The notes beneath the pieces were generated by a model. It was not told where the DNA came from, did not search any database, and saw only the letters and a program-made list of their open reading frames with translations. DNA of 64,000 bases from Aquilaria yunnanensis (lineage: Eukaryota; Streptophyta; Magnoliopsida; Malvales; Thymelaeaceae), in NCBI GenBank assembly GCA_039654915.1, contig CM077597.1, positions 42,010,001 to 42,074,000 of the forward strand, read 5' to 3'. The translations under genes were made by a program, and so were the position numbers. This document shows, piece after piece, positions 60,521 to 64,000 of this stretch (position 1 is the stretch's first letter; the number at the start of each line of letters is the position of its first letter).

Positions 60521-63186
60521 TGTTACGGCCTTCTAGGCAGCAAACATTCAATGGTCAGGTAAGACGTGTTAGACAAGTAAAAAAATCCCTAGTTTAATTC
60601 CTCAATTAGCTTGAATAAGCAAGTCAAACAATTGTTTAAAAAGGTAGATGGTTCCTAGTTCAATTTCGCACCTAAGTGTCACCAGGGGTAAAATAGTCAT
60701 TTTGCACCCCAAGGTGATAGGTTCAGTTTTCCAAGCTCATAAGTTATTATTTTGGACCTAAGTGACATGAAACTAAAGAGTTGGGCTAAATTGCCAAATC
60801 TTATGGCACTATTTGAGCATGAGGTCATTTTGGAAAAATTAAAAAAGTTGAATGACTAAGTGTGAAGATGGTTATTTAAGCCATTTTGGGACATTTTCAT
60901 GTACTATTCATCATCTTCAAGCTCTGAAATTCGTAGCTCTCCTTTTCTTCTCCAATTCCATAGCCAAAACTTCAATCTTTTACCAATTATTTGCGGAAAT
61001 CAAAGCCCCATGAGGTTTATATGCATGAAAAGGCTTCTTTTGCATGGATTCTATGTGGTGAGCTTGGGATGACATTTTTTACGCTTATGGAGTTTAGGTA
61101 GGTTTTGCCCAAATGGTTTACCTGATGTTCTTGGTTTATTGATCTTCCATGAGCTTGGGTTTAGCTAAATTTAGCTTATTTTGGATGCTAGTGTGTTGAT
61201 TATGCTTGGAACTATAAAAGCCTTAGTGGAACACATTGTGCTTGGTGTAGATGCTTCATTCGTGCTTGTTCTTCACAATTGAGGTAAGGGATTTAGTTAT
61301 CACATTCATATGATGTATGTCTTAGTTGCTTGAATGTTGGTTTCAAGTAGTTTGGAAGATATGCATAGGTTACGGTAGAATTTGCTTATGATGGACTAGT
61401 ATAATTCAAGGATTAGTGTGGTGTAATCATCCACCTCAAGCTTTGTTTGGTTAGCACCAAAACGGCTTATTGTAGTATTCATAGAGTTCTAGAGGCTGTG
61501 GAGGCTTTTCTTGGATGTTTGGGAGGGGCTGGATGCCCCCAAAGTGTGTCTGGACACAAGGAGTAGAAACAGGGCACGCTTGGAACTCGAGCGTTATAGT
61601 CGTTGGTGACGCGTCGCCAACTATGTCGTCATTCCCGACGACGCGTTGCCAAGCCCCTGACAGCATTGACATGTTGTAGTATTTTTGGCATAACTTTTCG
61701 CTCGAGTGTCCGATTAAGGTGATTCAAGATTCCACAAGAAGCTTAGAGGAAGAACTAAAATTCTATAATATCAGCAATGCCAAATTATGCCCAGATTACA
61801 CCCAAGGTGCCTAATGGTGCCTTAGTACCTCCCATGGCTCCTTAAAGCGCTTGGTAATTAATGAAGCCTTCTTGGGTGTAAAGAAAATCATAAGGGAAGA
61901 GAATTTGGAAGATGTTTCATGTACTACAATATGGCCATTGGGAAGGACAAGGGGGTTTAGCGCCATTGGTGGTCTAGTTGAATGCTTAAGGATTGGGACA
62001 CCGATGGGAAACCCTAGTGTATATCTATTGAGTCCATCCATAGCAAGTCTTACCATAATAATGTGAACCAAAGTAATGGTGGATAGTAGAGCACCATGGA
62101 TGAAGGCTTAATGCACTTGTTGCCTAGCCAAGCTATGCCTTGAGGCACATGTGAAACCTAGTGCATCCTTGGTAGGTTAAATGGGTGGAGGCTTAGTACA
62201 CAAGTGACCTAGTCAAGTCTAAGGACTTGAGGCACTATGTGGAGGCCTAGTACATGTAGTGGATTTCTTACAGCACAGGCAAGAAGCATCCACGATGTTC
62301 ACCTGCACAATAACCAAGGGAAGGCTACATTACTGCATTAGTCAGTAAGCTAAGGCTTACTAGGAGTGAGTTAATGGCCAGAACTCACTAGGCACGGAGT
62401 GATGCCTTATAAGGAGGACAAGGATGAGGAGGGGTCCTAAGGGACCTAGGTATATGCGCATATATTAGACCCTCAGACTGCATTGGGCCCGTAGTAGATT
62501 TCATATATTCTATATATATGAGTGTCCTCAGGTTTTTGTTTGCAGGTACCAAAATCCCTTATTGGGAATCTTTGGATTCTCACTCCTTTTAGTGTTGTTG
62601 TGCAGATTTCAATTTTTTGGAGCCGGTGACCATAGGGTGGTTGCCGAGCTAGTGTTTTACTTGCAGGTAAACCACCAAGTGAATCATTATTGATTCTAGT
62701 TTCACTAGTTAAGTTGTTTGTGCTAACTATAGTTGTTTTGCAGCCTTGCAAAGGCTACTGGCATAAGGATGGACATAGTCAACTATGGATCTTAGTAGGA
62801 GTCTTCAGTATACATATGTATACAAGTTGACCTCCAATGTCTCTAGGTCGAGTAGTATTTCAGTTGCTTTTGAGCATGTGCATAGTCTTTACTTATGTAA
62901 TGATGCACATGCACAGTTATTACTTATAGTAAATACACTTGTGTTTTATGCTTTGGCTTGTGTTTTAAATATGTTTTAATAAACTGCAAACAATGTCATG
63001 GTTTCTTTCCATGGTTGTTAGTTAATGTCGAAGCAAGCCCATGCATGCTGCATTTTAGGTTAATAGCTAGAGAGCATGAAAGGTTTTAAAATGGGACAAG
63101 TAATTAACTAGCCAACTGCAACTAGCACAGGACTCTGGTTCTGTAGTCTTCTTGGGAGGGCCCCATCAGGGGTACGCGACGTTACA
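60521..63186 (+). mobile_element. Solo LTR, 2,666 bp, TSD CCTCT/CCTCA
   Basis: It starts TGTTACGGCCTTCTAGG and ends TACGCGACGTTACA. The 5-bp flanks CCTCT (60516-60520) and CCTCA (63187-63191) differ at one base. The uninterrupted 5' LTR of the host element shows the empty site. The first ~220 bases align with the LTR fragment at 25066, and its last ~100 with the LTR at 2934 (inverted). The open frames inside are not genes. Confidence 0.9.
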
Positions 63187-63257
63187 CCTCATGTATATTT
63201 TCTAGACCAAATGGTTGCTTTTAGATGTGCATAAGAATGGTGAATGTACGTAAGGTT
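63187..63257 (+). mobile_element. 3' LTR of the Tekay-like element, second part
   Basis: The run 'ttgcttttagatgtgcataa' and 'gaatggtgaatgtac' matches 53576-53616 of the 5' LTR. It ends at 'aggtt' (63253-63257), beyond which another LTR begins. In the 5' LTR the same 'aggtt' is followed by 'gatgctttaag'. Confidence 0.88.
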
Positions 63258-64000
63258 TGTTACCCACTCCGGGGTAGTCCAGTTATGGTGCCAAAACTGT
63301 GCATTTAGACTCCCAGGATTGGTAATGTTCTGTAGGCCATCAAAACACTACCCTTAGTGTGCATACCAAAGTGGCCCTCTTGGGCACTATGTAAATACAT
63401 GCATATTGGTCAAACCGTCACACACATATTCACATTTCATGCACACCATGGCAGCAAAGAAGGAAAACACTAGCACAAGTCTTAGTTTTGGCTTCCACAC
63501 ATTAGGCAATCTTGTTAAGTTCTAGTGGCCAGCTACTGTACCTGTAACTTCCACTAATAAACTGTATCATTCTAGCCTCATACCCCCCTGTTTTATTTGC
63601 TCCATTATGAATTAGAGACTTAGATCAAACCAGGGAATTTTTTTTTACATCCATAGCCCACCTATGGACCAAGTTATGGATTTTTTAAGTTGGTTACAAA
63701 ATTCTGACCAAATGAACAGTAACTCAGCCAATTTTGTAACGTCATATCTTTGGCTACAAGGATCGAAATTCAGAAATTCAAAATTTCGGTTCAGCCTCTA
63801 GATGTTCTCTAGGTGTGGTCAAAATTTCATACCAAGATTCATTCTACACAGGGAGATATTAAAGTTTAGGTACATGGTCGAAATTCTGGCAACTTTGGGA
63901 CCATTTTGTCCATACAATTTTTCCAAACCATGCAAACACTTCATTCACAAGGGGAAAGTACTCCAAGGCTATCCCATACATGTCCAATACACATATTAAT
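63258..64000 (-). mobile_element. LTR (- orientation), runs off the window
   Basis: It begins TGTTACCCACTCCGGGG and is the reverse complement of the last ~740 bases of the solo LTR at 40448-42915 (for example 'ggtaatgttctgtaggcc' against 'ggcctatagaacattacc'). It is inserted into the 3' LTR of the Tekay-like element after AGGTT. Whether it is a solo LTR or an LTR of a full element cannot be told from the window. Confidence 0.9.

Larger units (their letters stand above)
51567..63257 (+). mobile_element. Tekay-like chromodomain Ty3/gypsy element with two later insertions
   Basis: 5' LTR 51567-53909, primer site, gag, protease, RT, RNase H, integrase, chromodomain, polypurine tract and 3' LTR (58550-60520 plus 63187-63257). 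LTR ends are TGTAAAGGCTC and GAGCCCTTACA, imperfect inverted repeats. The 3' LTR is split by a solo LTR (60521-63186) and then broken by another LTR from 63258, so its last ~280 bases are outside the window. It sits inside the second RNase H domain of a Tat element. A 91-base LTR segment compared by eye shows 10 differences, suggesting an insertion some millions of years old. All frames are broken. Confidence 0.92.

Noticed and set aside
1..64000. tRNA and rRNA genes
   Set aside because: tRNA-like words are primer-binding sites next to LTRs. No cloverleaf or rRNA core sequence was recognised by eye; a tRNA scan would be needed to exclude weak ones.

Overview
The window reads as repeat-dense nuclear DNA of a flowering plant, probably a eudicot with a sizeable genome. 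No intact protein-coding gene, tRNA, rRNA, CRISPR array or bacterial feature was recognised. Almost everything that can be identified is a decayed retrotransposon: Ty3/gypsy elements of Athila, Tat and chromodomain (Tekay-like) type, Ty1/copia-like LTRs and one L1-type LINE. Every recognised reading frame is broken by stops and frameshifts, so coding entries are given as pseudogenes. The clade names come from remembered family motifs, not from a search.

Layout, left to right. (1) 1-13755 is a stack of insertions. A LINE on the + strand (8338-13755) is cut by an Athila element on the - strand (LTR 6994-8337, gag 5695-6856). That gag is cut by a - strand gypsy LTR (2934-5694) with its primer-binding site and degenerate internal DNA, next to part of a copia-like LTR at the window's left edge. 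(2) 13756-25066 is mostly unclassified AT-rich DNA. It holds several undescribed-looking tandem repeats (a 49-bp array, a 183-bp duplication, a 22-bp array), a candidate LTR, telomere-like tracts and one exon-sized fragment resembling quinone oxidoreductase. (3) 25066-29933 holds a truncated + strand LTR, a truncated - strand gypsy gag with primer site and LTR, and a ~181-bp degenerate tandem repeat. (4) 29934-40078 is a structurally complete - strand Tat-type element with two LTRs, a perfect 5-bp target duplication (CTTAT), gag-protease-RT-RNase H-second RNase H-integrase order and an extra antisense reading region. (5) 40079-64000 is a nest built on a + strand Tat-type element. It is broken by three solo LTRs (40448-42915, 43846-47676, 48999-51361), one of which contains a further copia-like solo LTR (45046-46463). 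It is also broken by a full-length Tekay-like element (51567 to about 63257), whose own 3' LTR is broken by a solo LTR (60521-63186) and by an LTR running off the window (63258 onward).

The strongest results are the exact boundaries. Three solo LTRs (40448, 45046 and 48999) and the Tat element at 29934 have perfect 5-bp target duplications. One more has a single mismatch (60521) and one is eroded on both sides (43846). Flanking protein-coding pieces of the interrupted elements join across the insertions. The order of insertion can therefore be read directly from the sequence, and what lies just beyond the right edge can be predicted.
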